64,000 nt of DNA from Ramlibacter agri (GCF_012927085.1 NZ_JABBFX010000002.1:1-64000); one strand, 5' to 3'; counted from the stretch's first letter, positions 7,694 to 17,439 are shown. The notes: generated by a model not told the origin, from the sequence alone. Made by a program: numbers and translations.

Positions 7694-8914
7694 TCAGTGC
7701 GCGGTCCACTGGATGGTGCTCAGGTCGATGCCGTCCTGGTACATCTCCCAAAGCGGGCTCAGCTCACGCAGCTTGGCCACGTTCTGCTTGATCGTGGACA
7801 CCGCGTAATCGATCTCTTCCTCGGTCGTGAAACGGCCGATGGTCATGCGCAGGGAGCTGTGCGCCAGCTCGTCGCTGCGGCCCAGGGCCCGCAGCACGTA
7901 GCTTGGCTCAAGCGACGCGGACGTGCAGGCCGAGCCCGAAGAAACCGCGATGCCCTTGATGCCCATGATCAGCGACTCGCCCTCGACGAAGTTGAAGCTG
8001 ATATTGAGGTTGTGCGGGACGCGATGCTCCAGGTTGCCGTTGATGAACACCTGCTCGATGTCCTTCAGGCCGTTCAGCAGGCGCTGCTGCATGCGGCGCG
8101 CATGCTCCAGGTCCTTCTGCATCTCTTCCTTCGCGATGCGGAAGGCCTCGCCCATGCCCACGATCTGGTGGGTGGGCAGCGTGCCGCTGCGCATGCCGCG
8201 CTCGTGGCCGCCGCCGTGCATCTGCGCTTCCAGGCGGATGCGCGGCTTGCGGCGCACGTACAGCGCGCCGATGCCCTTGGGGCCGTAAGTCTTGTGCGAA
8301 GCCAGGCTCAGCAGGTCGACCGGCAGCTTGGCCATGTCGATCTGCACCTTGCCGGTCGCCTGCGCGGCGTCGACGTGGAAGATGATGCCCTTCTCGCGGC
8401 AGATGGCGCCGATCGCAGGGATGTCCTGCACCACGCCGATCTCGTTGTTCACGAACATGACCGAGACCAGGATGGTGTCCGGGCGCAGCGTCGCCTTGAA
8501 CTTCTCCAGGTCCAGCATGCCGTCTTCCTGCACGTCGAGGTAGGTCACCTCGAAGCCCTGGCGCTCGAGCTCGCGCATCGTGTCCAGCACCGCCTTGTGC
8601 TCCGTCTTGACGGTGATCAGGTGCTTGCCGCGCGTCTTGTAGAAATGCGCCGCGCCCTTGATCGCGAGGTTGTTGGACTCGGTGGCGCCCGAGGTCCAGA
8701 CGATCTCGCGCGGGTCGGCGCCGATCAGGTCCGCCACCTGCTGGCGGGCCTTCTCCACGGCCTCTTCAGCCTCCCAGCCCCACGCGTGGCTGCGCGAAGC
8801 GGGGTTCCCGAAGTGCTCGCGCAGCCAGGGGATCATGGCGTCGACCACGCGCGGGTCGACCGGCGTCGTCGCGCCGTAGTCCATGTAGATCGGGAAATGC
8901 GGGGTCATGTCCAT
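7694..8914 (-). CDS. iscS: Cysteine desulfurase IscS
   Basis: A 406-aa class V aminotransferase-fold PLP enzyme that takes sulfur from L-cysteine for Fe-S clusters and thiolated tRNA. Visible are the cofactor Lys in [15 protein letters not shown], the His-containing [13 protein letters not shown] and the mobile catalytic Cys loop [17 protein letters not shown]. The IscU-binding C-terminal tail ends normally. It lies 36 nt after iscR. ATG at 8914 or the internal ATG two codons later are both possible; the difference is trivial. Confidence 0.97.
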   Translation of the reverse strand: MDMTPHFPIYMDYGATTPVDPRVVDAMIPWLREHFGNPASRSHAWGWEAEEAVEKARQQVADLIGADPREIVWTSGATESNNLAIKGAAHFYKTRGKHLITVKTEHKAVLDTMRELERQGFEVTYLDVQEDGMLDLEKFKATLRPDTILVSVMFVNNEIGVVQDIPAIGAICREKGIIFHVDAAQATGKVQIDMAKLPVDLLSLASHKTYGPKGIGALYVRRKPRIRLEAQMHGGGHERGMRSGTLPTHQIVGMGEAFRIAKEEMQKDLEHARRMQQRLLNGLKDIEQVFINGNLEHRVPHNLNISFNFVEGESLIMGIKGIAVSSGSACTSASLEPSYVLRALGRSDELAHSSLRMTIGRFTTEEEIDYAVSTIKQNVAKLRELSPLWEMYQDGIDLSTIQWTAH

Positions 8915-8950
8915 TGCTGGCTTGTTTCTCTGGAGCTGGCGTTGTGCTTT

Positions 8951-9487
8951 TTATTGCTTGGCAAACGAGTTGCCGAGCGCGAAAACGGAATTCGGCGCGT
9001 TGACGCGGATCGGCTTGACCACCGGCGCGCTGGAGATCGCGCGCTTGGGGCTGGGCTTGTCCTCGACCTGCACCCCCTTGGCGAGCTGGTCGTCCACCAG
9101 CTTCTGCAGCGTGATGGAGTCGAGGAATTCGACCATGCGCTGGTTCAGCGCGGACCACAGCTCGTGCGTCATGCAGCGGCCGCCGTCGCCCTGGCAGTTT
9201 TCCTTGCCACCGCACTGCGTGGCGTCGATCGGTTCGTCGACGGACACGATGATGTCGGCCACGGTGATTTCCGCCGCCTTGCGGCCCAGCGTATAACCGC
9301 CGCCCGGCCCACGGGTGGACTCGACGAGTTCGTGCCGGCGCAGCTTGCCGAACAACTGCTCCAGGTAGGAAAGCGAGATCTGCTGGCGCTGGCTGATGGC
9401 CGCCAAGGTGACTGGGCCATTGTTCTGGCGCAGTGCCAAATCGATCATCGCGGTGACCGCAAAGCGGCCTTTGGTAGTGAGACGCAT
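8951..9487 (-). CDS. iscR: Rrf2-family Fe-S regulator IscR
   Basis: A 178-aa Rrf2 winged-helix repressor that, in its [2Fe-2S] form, represses the isc operon. The N terminus [19 protein letters not shown] and the wing [11 protein letters not shown] are standard. The three cluster ligands are in [14 protein letters not shown] (C-X5-C-X5-C), with the His in MTHELW. It heads the isc operon. A good type I IscR site lies upstream at 9627-9651, consistent with autoregulation. Confidence 0.96.
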   Translation of the reverse strand: MRLTTKGRFAVTAMIDLALRQNNGPVTLAAISQRQQISLSYLEQLFGKLRRHELVESTRGPGGGYTLGRKAAEITVADIIVSVDEPIDATQCGGKENCQGDGGRCMTHELWSALNQRMVEFLDSITLQKLVDDQLAKGVQVEDKPSPKRAISSAPVVKPIRVNAPNSVFALGNSFAKQ

Positions 9488-9626
9488 CGCTAGCTCCTCT
9501 ATGCTGGCTTGCCTTCCTTACCCTGGCAGCGCCCGCTGCCCAGGGCCCGTCTCCACCCATGCTCCGGCTTCTTTGGCGCCGGCCCTCGGCCGGCTACTGC
9601 GCCGGCGGTTCTTGGAAATCTCTTGG

Positions 9627-9651
9627 GTTCCTGACTGTTTCCGTCAAGTAT
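9627..9651 (-). promoter_or_regulatory. IscR type I operator and overlapping half-site
   Basis: On the minus strand ATACTTGAC-N6-AGTCAGGAAC closely follows the enterobacterial type I IscR site, recalled as ATAGTTGAC-N6-ACTCGGGAAT. TTGACG inside it may serve as the -35. Directly upstream the sequence reads TTTTCGGGTAT, matching the other end of a type I site (TCGGGTAT), so a second site may overlap. On the plus strand TACCCGA (9651-9657) and TCGGGTA (9674-9680) form a spaced inverted repeat. The match is to remembered consensus, not a computed score. Confidence 0.6.
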
Positions 9652-9711
9652 ACCCGAAAACCCAGTTCCCCGCTCGGGTACTCAGGTTTTTTTGCGGTGC
9701 AACAGACCCGC

Positions 9712-10194
9712 TCAGGACGCCAATTCGCCCTGGATGTGGTCCAACAGCCCGGCGCAGGCGGCCTCGATGTGGTCCAGGACCGATTCGAAGCCCTGCTTGC
9801 CGCCGTAATACGGGTCGGCGACGACTTCGCTCCAACCAGGTGGTGCGAATTCCATCAGACGCCTCAGCTTGTGCTGGAGTTCCGCAGGACAGTCTTCCTG
9901 CAGGGTCTGCAGGTTCTCCCAGTCCATCGCACATATGAGGTCGAAACGCACGAAGTCCACCGGTTGCACCTGCCGGGCCCGCAGATCCGACAGGTCGTAG
10001 CCGCGCGTTGCAGCGTGCTGCGCGCTGCGCTGGTCCGGCGGCGAACCCACGTGGTAGTCGATGGTGCCGGCCGAATCGGCGTGGATGCGGTCCTGCAGCC
10101 CGGCCTGCCGCACGAGATGGCGGAACACGCCCTCGGCGGTGGGGCTGCGGCAGATGTTGCCCATGCACACGAAGAGGACCGCAAACTCGCGCAT
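9712..10194 (-). CDS. Low-molecular-weight protein-tyrosine phosphatase
   Basis: A 160-aa LMW-PTP. The P-loop VCMGNICRS (C-X5-R-S) supplies the nucleophilic Cys and the phosphate-binding Arg, and VADPYYGG carries the general acid Asp in the DPYY loop. The start ATG at 10194 overlaps the stop of the preceding Bug receptor (TGATG), so translation is coupled. A longer open frame upstream is a shadow. The cellular substrate is unknown; relatives act on exopolysaccharide tyrosine kinases, but no such kinase is in the window. By my recollection this gene often precedes iscR in Burkholderiales. Confidence 0.92.
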   Translation of the reverse strand: MREFAVLFVCMGNICRSPTAEGVFRHLVRQAGLQDRIHADSAGTIDYHVGSPPDQRSAQHAATRGYDLSDLRARQVQPVDFVRFDLICAMDWENLQTLQEDCPAELQHKLRRLMEFAPPGWSEVVADPYYGGKQGFESVLDHIEAACAGLLDHIQGELAS

Positions 10195-11159
10195 CACTCG
10201 ATCTTCGCGCCGGAAGCCTTCACGATGCCTTCCCACTTCCGGTAGTCGGCCTTCACCAGCTCGGTGAACTGCTGCTCCGTCATGGCCTGCGGCTCGGCGC
10301 CCTGCTCGTGGATGGCCTTCACCACGTCCGGCGACGTCAGCAGCTTGTTGACCGCGGTGTGGACCTTGTCGACGACCTCCTTGGGCGTGCCGGCCGGCGC
10401 GAAGATGCCGTACCAGGTGGCGACGTCCATGCCGGGATAGCCGGACTCGGCGACGGTGGGCGTGTCGGGCAGCGAGCTGCTGCGCTTGGCGCTGGTCACG
10501 GCCAGGGCGCGCAGCTTGCCGGCCTTGATCTGCTGCAGCGCCGAAGGCACGGACGAGACGAGCATGTCCACGTTGCCGGCCAGCACGTCGACCAGCGCCG
10601 GGTTGGAGCCCTTGTAGGGCACGTGGCGCAGCTTGATGCCGGCTTCCTTGTTGAAGATTTCGCCGGCCAGGTGGATGGTGGTGCCGTTGCCGGGCGAGCC
10701 GAAGGTGACGGTGTCCGGCGCGGCCTTGGCGGCGGCGACGACGTCCTTCAGCGTCTTGAACTTGGAATCGGCGCGCACGACGATCACGACCGGCGTGTAG
10801 GCCACGTGGGCAACGGCGACCAGGTCCTTGGTCGTGTCGAAGCCGACGTTCTTGTACAGCCAGGGCGCGACGACCAGGTTGTCCTTCTGGCCCATGACGA
10901 GGTCATAGCCGGTCGGCGGCTGCTTCACCGTTTCCGCGATGCCCAGGGTGCCGCCCGCGCCGGCGCGGTTGTCGGCAATGACGTTCCACTTCTCCGACTC
11001 GGCCAGCTTGGCCGAAATCAGGCGCGAGAGCTGGTCGGTGCCGCCGCCGGGCGGGAAGGGCACGATCAGGCGGATGGGCTTGCTGGGATAGCTTTGCGCC
11101 AGGGCGGCGCTGGCCGTGGCGAGCGCGAGGCAGGCGACGGCGAAGGTGCGGCGAAGCAT
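10194..11159 (-). CDS. Bug/TctC-family solute receptor
   Basis: A 321-aa periplasmic receptor. The signal peptide MLRRTFAVACLALATASAALAQ ends with an ALA-Q cleavage site. YPSKPIRLIVPFPPGGGTDQLSR, DNRAGAGGTLGIAE and the VDVLAGNVDML stretch are the Bug hallmarks. No TctA or TctB partner is nearby. The stop overlaps the ATG of the phosphatase gene, an odd partnership for a transport receptor. The ligand is unknown; Asp/Gly-rich pocket loops suggest a carboxylate as in the family. Confidence 0.92.
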   Translation of the reverse strand: MLRRTFAVACLALATASAALAQSYPSKPIRLIVPFPPGGGTDQLSRLISAKLAESEKWNVIADNRAGAGGTLGIAETVKQPPTGYDLVMGQKDNLVVAPWLYKNVGFDTTKDLVAVAHVAYTPVVIVVRADSKFKTLKDVVAAAKAAPDTVTFGSPGNGTTIHLAGEIFNKEAGIKLRHVPYKGSNPALVDVLAGNVDMLVSSVPSALQQIKAGKLRALAVTSAKRSSSLPDTPTVAESGYPGMDVATWYGIFAPAGTPKEVVDKVHTAVNKLLTSPDVVKAIHEQGAEPQAMTEQQFTELVKADYRKWEGIVKASGAKIE

Positions 11160-11216
11160 GGGACTGCGGGTCTTCCGGGAAAACCCGCAATTTTACCGGC
11201 TTGGCCGGCCTCCCGC

Positions 11217-12647
11217 TCAGAACGCGTGTTCGATGGTGATGGCGCCCTTCTTGCGCAGCGCGGAGAACCACTGCAGGCCGCCGTAGGAACACCAGGCCGT
11301 CAGGTACCCGAACTCGTCGCCGCAAGCCACCGCCTCCCCGAAGAGGCCGCCCAGCGTGGCATGGCCGGCTGCCGGCAGCTCGCCGTACCGCAGCGACTTC
11401 TTCCATGGCTCCTTGCGCCGCGCCGTGTAGAGGTGGAACACCACCTCCGCGTCGTCCGGGCAGCCGCCATAGACCTGCCGGTAGTCGACCCAGCTCAGCT
11501 CGCACGCCAGGCGCGCCGACACGAGCATCCAGGCGAAGTGCTTGCGGGGACGTTCCCCGTGGACGACGCCCAGGGAGCATTCCGCGGGGATGACGCCGGC
11601 AGCGCCGGGATAGAGGCGCATACCCGTCACGATGCGCGTCGGCAGCGCGCCGTCGCGGCGTGCGAACACCAGTTCGTCGGCGGCCGGACCGCAGCCGCGC
11701 GCCAGGATCCGGCCCGGCACGAAGGGCTGCTCGTCGCTGCCCACGCTGTACTCGCCCGGGTCGGCATCGGGATAGACCACCACCTCGCGCCGGATCGCGG
11801 AGTCGCCATAGCGTGGCAAGGCCATGAAAGCCTTCAGCGCCCTGACCTCGACGTGGTCCGTCCGGTGGCGCGAGTAGTCGAAGTTGCTGTGCGTGACCTG
11901 CAACTGGGTTCCGTCGCGACGCCGGACCGCGCACAGCATGCGGGTGAAGGAAGCCTCCACCCGGAAGCTGAGGCGCGCATTGCCAGCCTGCCCCGCGAGA
12001 AAGGCGGACAGCGCGGGAACATGCTCGCCCGGCACGACGACCACGGTCTCGAAGGGTCGCAGTTCGGGCAGACGGATCGCGGCGGTCCGCTCCTCACCGG
12101 TGGCGTTGCGCACCGACAGGCGCGCCACCTGGGCAGGGGCCGGCACCGGCCCGTTGTGGAAGACGCCGAAGGATTCCTGCTGCGCGTCGTCGCGCAGCGT
12201 CCAGCAGCTTTCCTCGCCGACCGTGATGGTGCGGCCGTCTTCCACCTCGTGCTGCGAATAGGCGCGCGAGTAGGAGTGCACCATCGAGACGGAATCGGCG
12301 CACTCGTAGACGGCCATGACGGCGGCATACGGAATGCGCATGTTCTTCGCCGCGAAGGCTTCCACCTCGATGGAGCCTTCGAAGCCCGCCGGCGGGCTGT
12401 ACTCGAACACCTCGGAAGCGCCGAAGTCGACGCGCGTGCGGCCGGCCAGGCGCCCGTCCAGGGTCCGCGCATTCAGCAGCACGGCGACCTCGGTGTTGTT
12501 CTTGTACTTCCAGTAGTTGGTGAGGCTGATGGTCGTGCGCACCGATGCATCGGTGCGGGCCCAGAAGAGCGCGGAGCTGCGATAGACCTCGCCGAAGTTG
12601 CCCTGGAAATGGTCCTTCTGGGAAATCGTCAGGGCGGTCTGGCTCAT
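11217..12647 (-). CDS. Protein of unknown function, 476 aa
   Basis: No family was recognised. The 476-residue protein has no signal peptide or membrane segment. It alternates short hydrophobic and polar strands (for example TTISLTNYWKYKNNTEVAVLLNARTLDG and GSIEVEAFAAKNMRIPYAAVMAVYE), which suggests a beta-sandwich fold in two or three domains. It is rich in aromatic residues and has several Cys (CADS, CWTL, RGCGPAAD, ECSLG, CELSW, GGCPDD). The coding potential is good and the start ATG at 12647 has reading-frame support throughout. A terminator for uvrB lies just upstream (12663-12694), so it has its own promoter. Function unknown. Confidence 0.8.
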   Translation of the reverse strand: MSQTALTISQKDHFQGNFGEVYRSSALFWARTDASVRTTISLTNYWKYKNNTEVAVLLNARTLDGRLAGRTRVDFGASEVFEYSPPAGFEGSIEVEAFAAKNMRIPYAAVMAVYECADSVSMVHSYSRAYSQHEVEDGRTITVGEESCWTLRDDAQQESFGVFHNGPVPAPAQVARLSVRNATGEERTAAIRLPELRPFETVVVVPGEHVPALSAFLAGQAGNARLSFRVEASFTRMLCAVRRRDGTQLQVTHSNFDYSRHRTDHVEVRALKAFMALPRYGDSAIRREVVVYPDADPGEYSVGSDEQPFVPGRILARGCGPAADELVFARRDGALPTRIVTGMRLYPGAAGVIPAECSLGVVHGERPRKHFAWMLVSARLACELSWVDYRQVYGGCPDDAEVVFHLYTARRKEPWKKSLRYGELPAAGHATLGGLFGEAVACGDEFGYLTAWCSYGGLQWFSALRKKGAITIEHAF

Positions 12648-12662
12648 GGGTACTGCTCAACG

Positions 12663-12694
12663 AAAAGAGCCGGCCACTTTAACGGAGCCGGCTC
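12663..12694 (-). terminator. Rho-independent terminator of uvrB
   Basis: Read on the minus strand: GAGCCGGC, a 12-nt loop, GCCGGCTC, then TTTT. The 8-bp stem is perfect (12667-12674 with 12687-12694). It lies 50 nt beyond the uvrB stop and just before the start of the 476-aa gene. Confidence 0.75.
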
Positions 12695-12743
12695 CTCAAG
12701 CCTTGCGCGGGGCGGACGAAGTCGCGCGCCCGCGACGGACTTT

Positions 12744-14825
12744 CTACTTCACGTGGTCGTGCCCCGCCGCGCCGAAGGCCTGCTCCTTCAGCAGCGCCAG
12801 CTGGTCGCGCACGCGCGCCGCCTTCTCGAACTCGAGGTTGCGGGCGTGTTCCAGCATCAGCTTTTCCAGCCGCTTGATCTCCTTGGAGATGTCCTTCTCG
12901 GACATGTCCTCGACCAGCGCGCGCTGCAGTTCCTGCTTTTCCTGCTCCTTGCTCGCCTTCTCGCTGTAGACGCCGTCGATCAGGTCGCGCACCTTCTTCC
13001 GGATGCTGCGCGGGGTGATGCCGTGCGCCTCGTTGTGCGCCATCTGCCTGGCCCGCCGCCGTTCGGTCTCGCCGATGGCCTTCTTCATCGATTCGGTCAT
13101 CCGGTCGGCGTAGAGGATGGCCTTGCCGTTCAGGTTGCGGGCCGCGCGGCCGATGGTCTGGATGAGGGATCGCTCGGCGCGCAGGAAGCCTTCCTTGTCG
13201 GCGTCCAGGATGGCGACCAGCGACACCTCGGGAATGTCCAGTCCCTCGCGCAGCAGGTTGATGCCCACCAGCACGTCGAACTGGCCCAGGCGCAGGTCGC
13301 GGATGATTTCCACCCGTTCCACGGTGTCGACGTCGCTGTGCAGGTAGCGCACCTTGACGCCGTTCTCGGACAGGTAGTCGGTCAGCTGCTCCGCCATCCG
13401 CTTGGTCAGCGTCGTCACCAGCACCCGCTCGCTCTTCTCCGAGCGGATGCGGATTTCCTGCAGCACGTCGTCGACCTGGTGGGTGGCCGGGCGCACTTCG
13501 ACGAGAGGGTCGATCAGGCCGGTCGGGCGCACCAGCTGTTCCACGACGGCATCGCCGGCGTGCTGCTTCTCGTAGTCGGCCGGCGTGGCCGAGACGAAGA
13601 TCACCTGGCGCATGCGCGTCTCGAACTCCTCCAGCTTCAGCGGCCGGTTGTCCAGCGCGGAAGGCAGGCGAAAGCCGTATTCGACCAGCGTCAACTTGCG
13701 CGCCCGGTCGCCGTTGTACATGCCACCCAGCTGGCCCATCATCTGGTGGCTCTCGTCCAGGAACATGAGCGAGTTCTTGGGCATGTAGTCGGTCAAGGTC
13801 GAGGGCGGCGAACCCGGCGGCGCGCCAGAAAGGTGCCGCGTGTAGTTCTCGATGCCCTTGCAGTGGCCCAGTTCGCTGAGCATCTCCAGGTCGAAGCGGG
13901 TGCGCTGCTCCAGGCGCTGCGCTTCCACCAGCTTGCCTTCGCCCACGAAGAACTTCAGGCGATCGGCCAGTTCCAGCTTGATGGTTTCGACGGCGGACAG
14001 CACCTTGTCCCGCGGCGTCACGTAGTGGCTGGAAGGGTAGATCGTGAAGCGCGGCACCTTCTGCCGGATCCGGCCCGTCAAAGGGTCGAACAGCTGCAGG
14101 GTCTCGACCTCGTCGTCGAACAGCTCGATGCGGATCGCCAGCTCGGAGTGCTCCGCCGGAAAGACGTCGATGGTGTCGCCGCGCACGCGGAATGTGCCGC
14201 GCGAGAAATCCTGCTCGTTGCGGGTGTACTGCATGCGAATCAGCTGGCCGATGACGTCCCGCTGGCCGACCTTGTCGCCGGTGCGCAGGATGAAGCGCAT
14301 CTGCGTGTAGTCCTCGGGGGCGCCGATGCCGTAGATGGCGCTCACCGTGGCCACGATCACCGTGTCCGGGCGCTCCAGCACGCTCTTGGTCGCCGACAGC
14401 CGCATCTGCTCGATGTGCTCGTTGATCGAGCTGTCCTTCTCGATGAACAGGTCGCGCTGCGGGACGTAGGCTTCCGGCTGGTAGTAGTCGTAGTAGCTGA
14501 CGAAATATTCGACGGCGTTCTTCGGGAAGAACTCGCGGAATTCGCTATAGAGCTGCGCCGCCAGCGTCTTGTTGGGGGCGAACACGATCGCCGGCCGGCC
14601 CAGCCGCGCGATGACGTTGGCCATGGTGAAGGTCTTGCCGGAGCCCGTCACGCCCAGCAGGGTCTGGAAAACCTCGCCGTCGTTGACGCCTTCCACCAGT
14701 TTCTCGATGGCCTGCGGCTGGTCGCCGGAAGGCGGATAAGGCTGGAACAGCTCGAAGGGCGAGCCGGGAAAGCTCACGAACTCGCCCTTCTTTTCCTCCT
14801 GGTCCGGCTGCGGTAATGCGCTCAT
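12744..14825 (-). CDS. uvrB: Excinuclease ABC subunit B
   Basis: A 693-aa nucleotide-excision repair helicase-like subunit that loads onto damage with UvrA and positions UvrC. It shows Walker A GVTGSGKT, the beta-hairpin region [15 protein letters not shown], the DESH box in [12 protein letters not shown], motif [11 protein letters not shown], and the C-terminal UVR domain [30 protein letters not shown] that binds UvrC. The length is normal. It is divergent from the aminotransferase gene across 98 bp, and a strong hairpin terminator follows it. Confidence 0.98.
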   Translation of the reverse strand: MSALPQPDQEEKKGEFVSFPGSPFELFQPYPPSGDQPQAIEKLVEGVNDGEVFQTLLGVTGSGKTFTMANVIARLGRPAIVFAPNKTLAAQLYSEFREFFPKNAVEYFVSYYDYYQPEAYVPQRDLFIEKDSSINEHIEQMRLSATKSVLERPDTVIVATVSAIYGIGAPEDYTQMRFILRTGDKVGQRDVIGQLIRMQYTRNEQDFSRGTFRVRGDTIDVFPAEHSELAIRIELFDDEVETLQLFDPLTGRIRQKVPRFTIYPSSHYVTPRDKVLSAVETIKLELADRLKFFVGEGKLVEAQRLEQRTRFDLEMLSELGHCKGIENYTRHLSGAPPGSPPSTLTDYMPKNSLMFLDESHQMMGQLGGMYNGDRARKLTLVEYGFRLPSALDNRPLKLEEFETRMRQVIFVSATPADYEKQHAGDAVVEQLVRPTGLIDPLVEVRPATHQVDDVLQEIRIRSEKSERVLVTTLTKRMAEQLTDYLSENGVKVRYLHSDVDTVERVEIIRDLRLGQFDVLVGINLLREGLDIPEVSLVAILDADKEGFLRAERSLIQTIGRAARNLNGKAILYADRMTESMKKAIGETERRRARQMAHNEAHGITPRSIRKKVRDLIDGVYSEKASKEQEKQELQRALVEDMSEKDISKEIKRLEKLMLEHARNLEFEKAARVRDQLALLKEQAFGAAGHDHVK

Positions 14826-14860
14826 GCGGGTTTGTCCCTGGTCGTCAGATTAAAATTCCG

Positions 14861-14900
14861 GGCAAGCCGGCCAGCGTAACGCATGGCCGGCCACCTTGCC
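14861..14900 (+). promoter_or_regulatory. Stem-loop in the aminotransferase leader
   Basis: GGCAAGCCGGCC (14861-14872) pairs with GGCCGG (14885-14890) and, past a 4-nt bulge, with CTTGCC (14895-14900). The structure ends about 15 nt before the AAAGGA Shine-Dalgarno and could affect translation or mRNA stability. No riboswitch family was recognised. Confidence 0.4.
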
Positions 14901-14923
14901 ATCCCGCATCCCAAAGGACCTCC

Positions 14924-16123
14924 ATGTCTCTCTTCAACGCCGTCGAAATGGCGCCCCGCGACCCGATCCTGGGTATCACCGAGCAGTACAACGCCGACGC
15001 GAACCCGAAGAAGGTCAACCTCGGCGTGGGCGTGTACTACGACGAGAACGGCAAGCTGCCCCTGCTGGATTGCGTGCAGAAGGCGGAAGAGAAGATGATG
15101 GCGGCCCATGCGGCCCGCGGCTACCTGCCCATCGACGGCATCGCGGCCTATGACGCGGCAGTGAAGACCCTCGTATTTGGGGCCGAAAGCGAAGCCGTCA
15201 AGAGCGGCCGCGCGGCCACCGTGCAGGCCCTGGGCGGCACCGGCGGCCTGAAGCTGGGCGCCGACTTCCTGAAGCGGCTGAACCCCGACGCCAAGGTCCT
15301 GATCAGCGACCCGAGCTGGGAAAACCACCGCGCCCTGTTCACCAACGCCGGCTTCACGGTCGAGGCCTATCCGTACTACGACGCGGCCAAGCGCGGCATC
15401 AACTTCGACGGCATGCTGACCGCGCTGAACACGGCGCCGGCCGGCACGGTCGTCGTGCTGCACGCCTGCTGCCACAACCCGACCGGCTACGACCTGACGT
15501 CCGCCCAGTGGGACCAGGTGGTCGCCGCGGTCAAGGCGCGCAAGCTGGTCGCTTTCCTGGACATGGCCTACCAGGGCTTCGGCCAGGGCATCGTGGAAGA
15601 CGGCCAGGCCGTGCAGAAGTTCGTCGCTTCCGGCGAGGACTTCTTCGTTTCCACCTCCTTCTCCAAGAGCCTGAGCCTTTATGGCGAGCGCGTGGGCGCC
15701 CTGTCGGTGCTGTGCGCCAACAAGGACGAAGCGGCCCGCGTGCTGTCGCAGCTGAAGATCGTCATCCGCACGAACTACAGCAACCCGCCCACCCATGGCG
15801 GCCAGATCGCCGCGACCATCCTGAACACCCCCGAGCTGCGCGCCGTGTGGGAAAAGGAACTGGCCGGCATGCGCACCCGCATCAAGGCCATGCGCGTGGC
15901 GCTGGTCGACAAGCTGAAGGCCGCCGGCGTGAAGCAGGACATGGGCTTCATCGCCCAGCAGGTCGGCATGTTCAGCTACTCCGGCCTCAGCAAGGACCAG
16001 ATGGTCCGCCTGCGCAACGAGTTCGGCGTGTATGGCGTCGACAGCGGCCGCATCTGCGTGGCGGCGCTGAACGACAAGAACATCGACTACGTGGCGGAGT
16101 CGATTGCGAAGGTGGTGGCCTGA
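14924..16123 (+). CDS. Aromatic/aspartate aminotransferase, class I
   Basis: A 399-aa PLP enzyme of the TyrB/AspC subgroup (Iα), transferring amino groups between aromatic or acidic amino acids and 2-oxoglutarate. The family N terminus MSLFNAVEMAPRDPILGI, the glycine loop GGTGGLK, HACCHNPTG, and the PLP Lys in STSFSKSLSLYGERVG are all present. The C-terminal GRICVAALN has the carboxylate-binding Arg. ATG at 14924 is preceded by AAAGGA. The Ser in FSKSLSLY where TyrB and AspC often have Asn-Phe does not decide specificity. A strong terminator follows, so it is a single-gene unit. Confidence 0.93.
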   Translation: MSLFNAVEMAPRDPILGITEQYNADANPKKVNLGVGVYYDENGKLPLLDCVQKAEEKMMAAHAARGYLPIDGIAAYDAAVKTLVFGAESEAVKSGRAATVQALGGTGGLKLGADFLKRLNPDAKVLISDPSWENHRALFTNAGFTVEAYPYYDAAKRGINFDGMLTALNTAPAGTVVVLHACCHNPTGYDLTSAQWDQVVAAVKARKLVAFLDMAYQGFGQGIVEDGQAVQKFVASGEDFFVSTSFSKSLSLYGERVGALSVLCANKDEAARVLSQLKIVIRTNYSNPPTHGGQIAATILNTPELRAVWEKELAGMRTRIKAMRVALVDKLKAAGVKQDMGFIAQQVGMFSYSGLSKDQMVRLRNEFGVYGVDSGRICVAALNDKNIDYVAESIAKVVA

Positions 16124-16154
16124 CCACCCGCTGACTGAAGAAGTCACAGGAAAG

Positions 16155-16180
16155 AGCGGCCTCAGGGCCGCTTTTTTCTT
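16155..16180 (+). terminator. Rho-independent terminator of the aminotransferase gene
   Basis: AGCGGCC-TCAG-GGCCGCT, a perfect 7-bp stem with a 4-nt loop, followed by TTTTTCTT. It starts 31 nt after the stop codon. Confidence 0.9.
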
Positions 16181-16224
16181 GGAGGTCCCGTCCTAGCATC
16201 CGGTTCAGCTGCAGGGAGGGATTC

Positions 16225-17439
16225 ATGGCGTTCTTTCGGCAAGTTGCGCGCGTCGTCGCGATGGCGCTCTTTTGTGTGTGCCTTGCCACCTGCGGCGGGG
16301 GCGGGGGCGGGGGTGGAGGCGGCGGGAGCGAGACAAGCGGAGGCGCTGCATCGCCCGGCGGTGGCACTCCGGCGGCGAACACCTTCGATGCGGTAAGCGT
16401 GTCCCTCGTGTCGCCGAAGTCGATCCAGCGGCAGTACGAGCAGATGGAGGGCTCCGAAGATATCAAGGTCTACGTGCAAGGCACGGGCGACATCCAGCAA
16501 CTTAATGGCAAGACCTTGTACGCCATCGTGGAAGACCCCGACTTCATCACCGGCGGCAACGCGTACGTCGAGCTCGGCACACAATCCGTCCCCGGCAGCA
16601 ATGCCCTGATCCACCTCAGCGCGGGGCGGACGGACAAGTCCGGTCACTTCCAAGGCGAGCTGAAACTGCACGCCTGTCTTGATCCGCGCTGCGCCACTGA
16701 GCTTGCCGGTTCGCCGTTGCGGGTTCCGTATGACATCACGGTGCTCCCCGGCCTGACCCTGTCCCCGCAAGAGATTTCCTTGACAGTGCCCTTCGGCGAG
16801 CTTCCAGCACTGCAGTCCGTCGAGGCAAGCCTCCCGGTGAACCGTTCCGAATGGAGCGCCTATCCGAACCTGATCTACCAATCCCTGGTGCCCCCACACG
16901 AAATGCAACTGGTTACGGCGGACACCGCACCAGACAAGGGCCGGGTCACTTTCCAGCTGCTGCCCGCGCCGCCGGGCAACTATCAGGAGGTCATCGCTGT
17001 CACAGCCTTGGTCCCAACGGCTCAGCCACGACTTTTCGCGTCGCAGCGGCAGTTCATCACGGTCACCTACACCGTCACACCGAATCCAGCGGTCGACTAC
17101 GTGTTCTATCCGGCAGCCGTGACCTTTACAGTCCCCGCGGGCAGCGCTTCCGAGCGTCAACTTCGCGTGGAGACTTACAACGAGGGCATCAGCTCTGGCG
17201 GGCGAGCGCCGGGAGTCGAATATCTCTCGAATCCGCCGGAGGCAGCCGGCCACCCCTTCGTGCATCGCTGGTGGAGCGACAGCGTCGGATACGCGATCCC
17301 GTGTGGCTACCCGACTGGCAGCAGCGAGCAGACATGCCTGCCACCAGGGATCTACACCGCGAGAGTCAAGGTCTCTTACATGAAGGGGGCCGAGGAAATC
17401 ATCGCCTACTGGCCGGTCACGCTGAACATCACTCCGTGA
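16225..17439 (+). CDS. Putative lipoprotein with poly-glycine spacer, unknown function
   Basis: A 404-aa secreted protein. A hydrophobic signal (RVVAMALFCVCLATC) ends in the lipobox LATC, so Cys 23 would be lipidated. Eleven consecutive Gly residues follow at once, encoded by repeated GGGGGC-like hexamers, then a Ser/Gly/Pro linker. The remainder looks like two or three beta-sandwich domains (for example VTYTVTPNPAVDYVFYPAAV), with no enzyme motif. CLDPRC and CGYPTGSSEQTC may form disulfides. The GC content and codon use are slightly lower than in neighbours. Probably an outer-membrane-anchored surface or periplasmic protein; no specific function can be given. Confidence 0.75.
   Translation: MAFFRQVARVVAMALFCVCLATCGGGGGGGGGGGSETSGGAASPGGGTPAANTFDAVSVSLVSPKSIQRQYEQMEGSEDIKVYVQGTGDIQQLNGKTLYAIVEDPDFITGGNAYVELGTQSVPGSNALIHLSAGRTDKSGHFQGELKLHACLDPRCATELAGSPLRVPYDITVLPGLTLSPQEISLTVPFGELPALQSVEASLPVNRSEWSAYPNLIYQSLVPPHEMQLVTADTAPDKGRVTFQLLPAPPGNYQEVIAVTALVPTAQPRLFASQRQFITVTYTVTPNPAVDYVFYPAAVTFTVPAGSASERQLRVETYNEGISSGGRAPGVEYLSNPPEAAGHPFVHRWWSDSVGYAIPCGYPTGSSEQTCLPPGIYTARVKVSYMKGAEEIIAYWPVTLNITP

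Noticed and set aside
10008..14816. Plus-strand open frame of about 1600 codons across the phosphatase, receptor, unknown gene and uvrB
   Set aside because: It lies antisense to four supported genes and has no recognisable domain; it is a codon-bias shadow.
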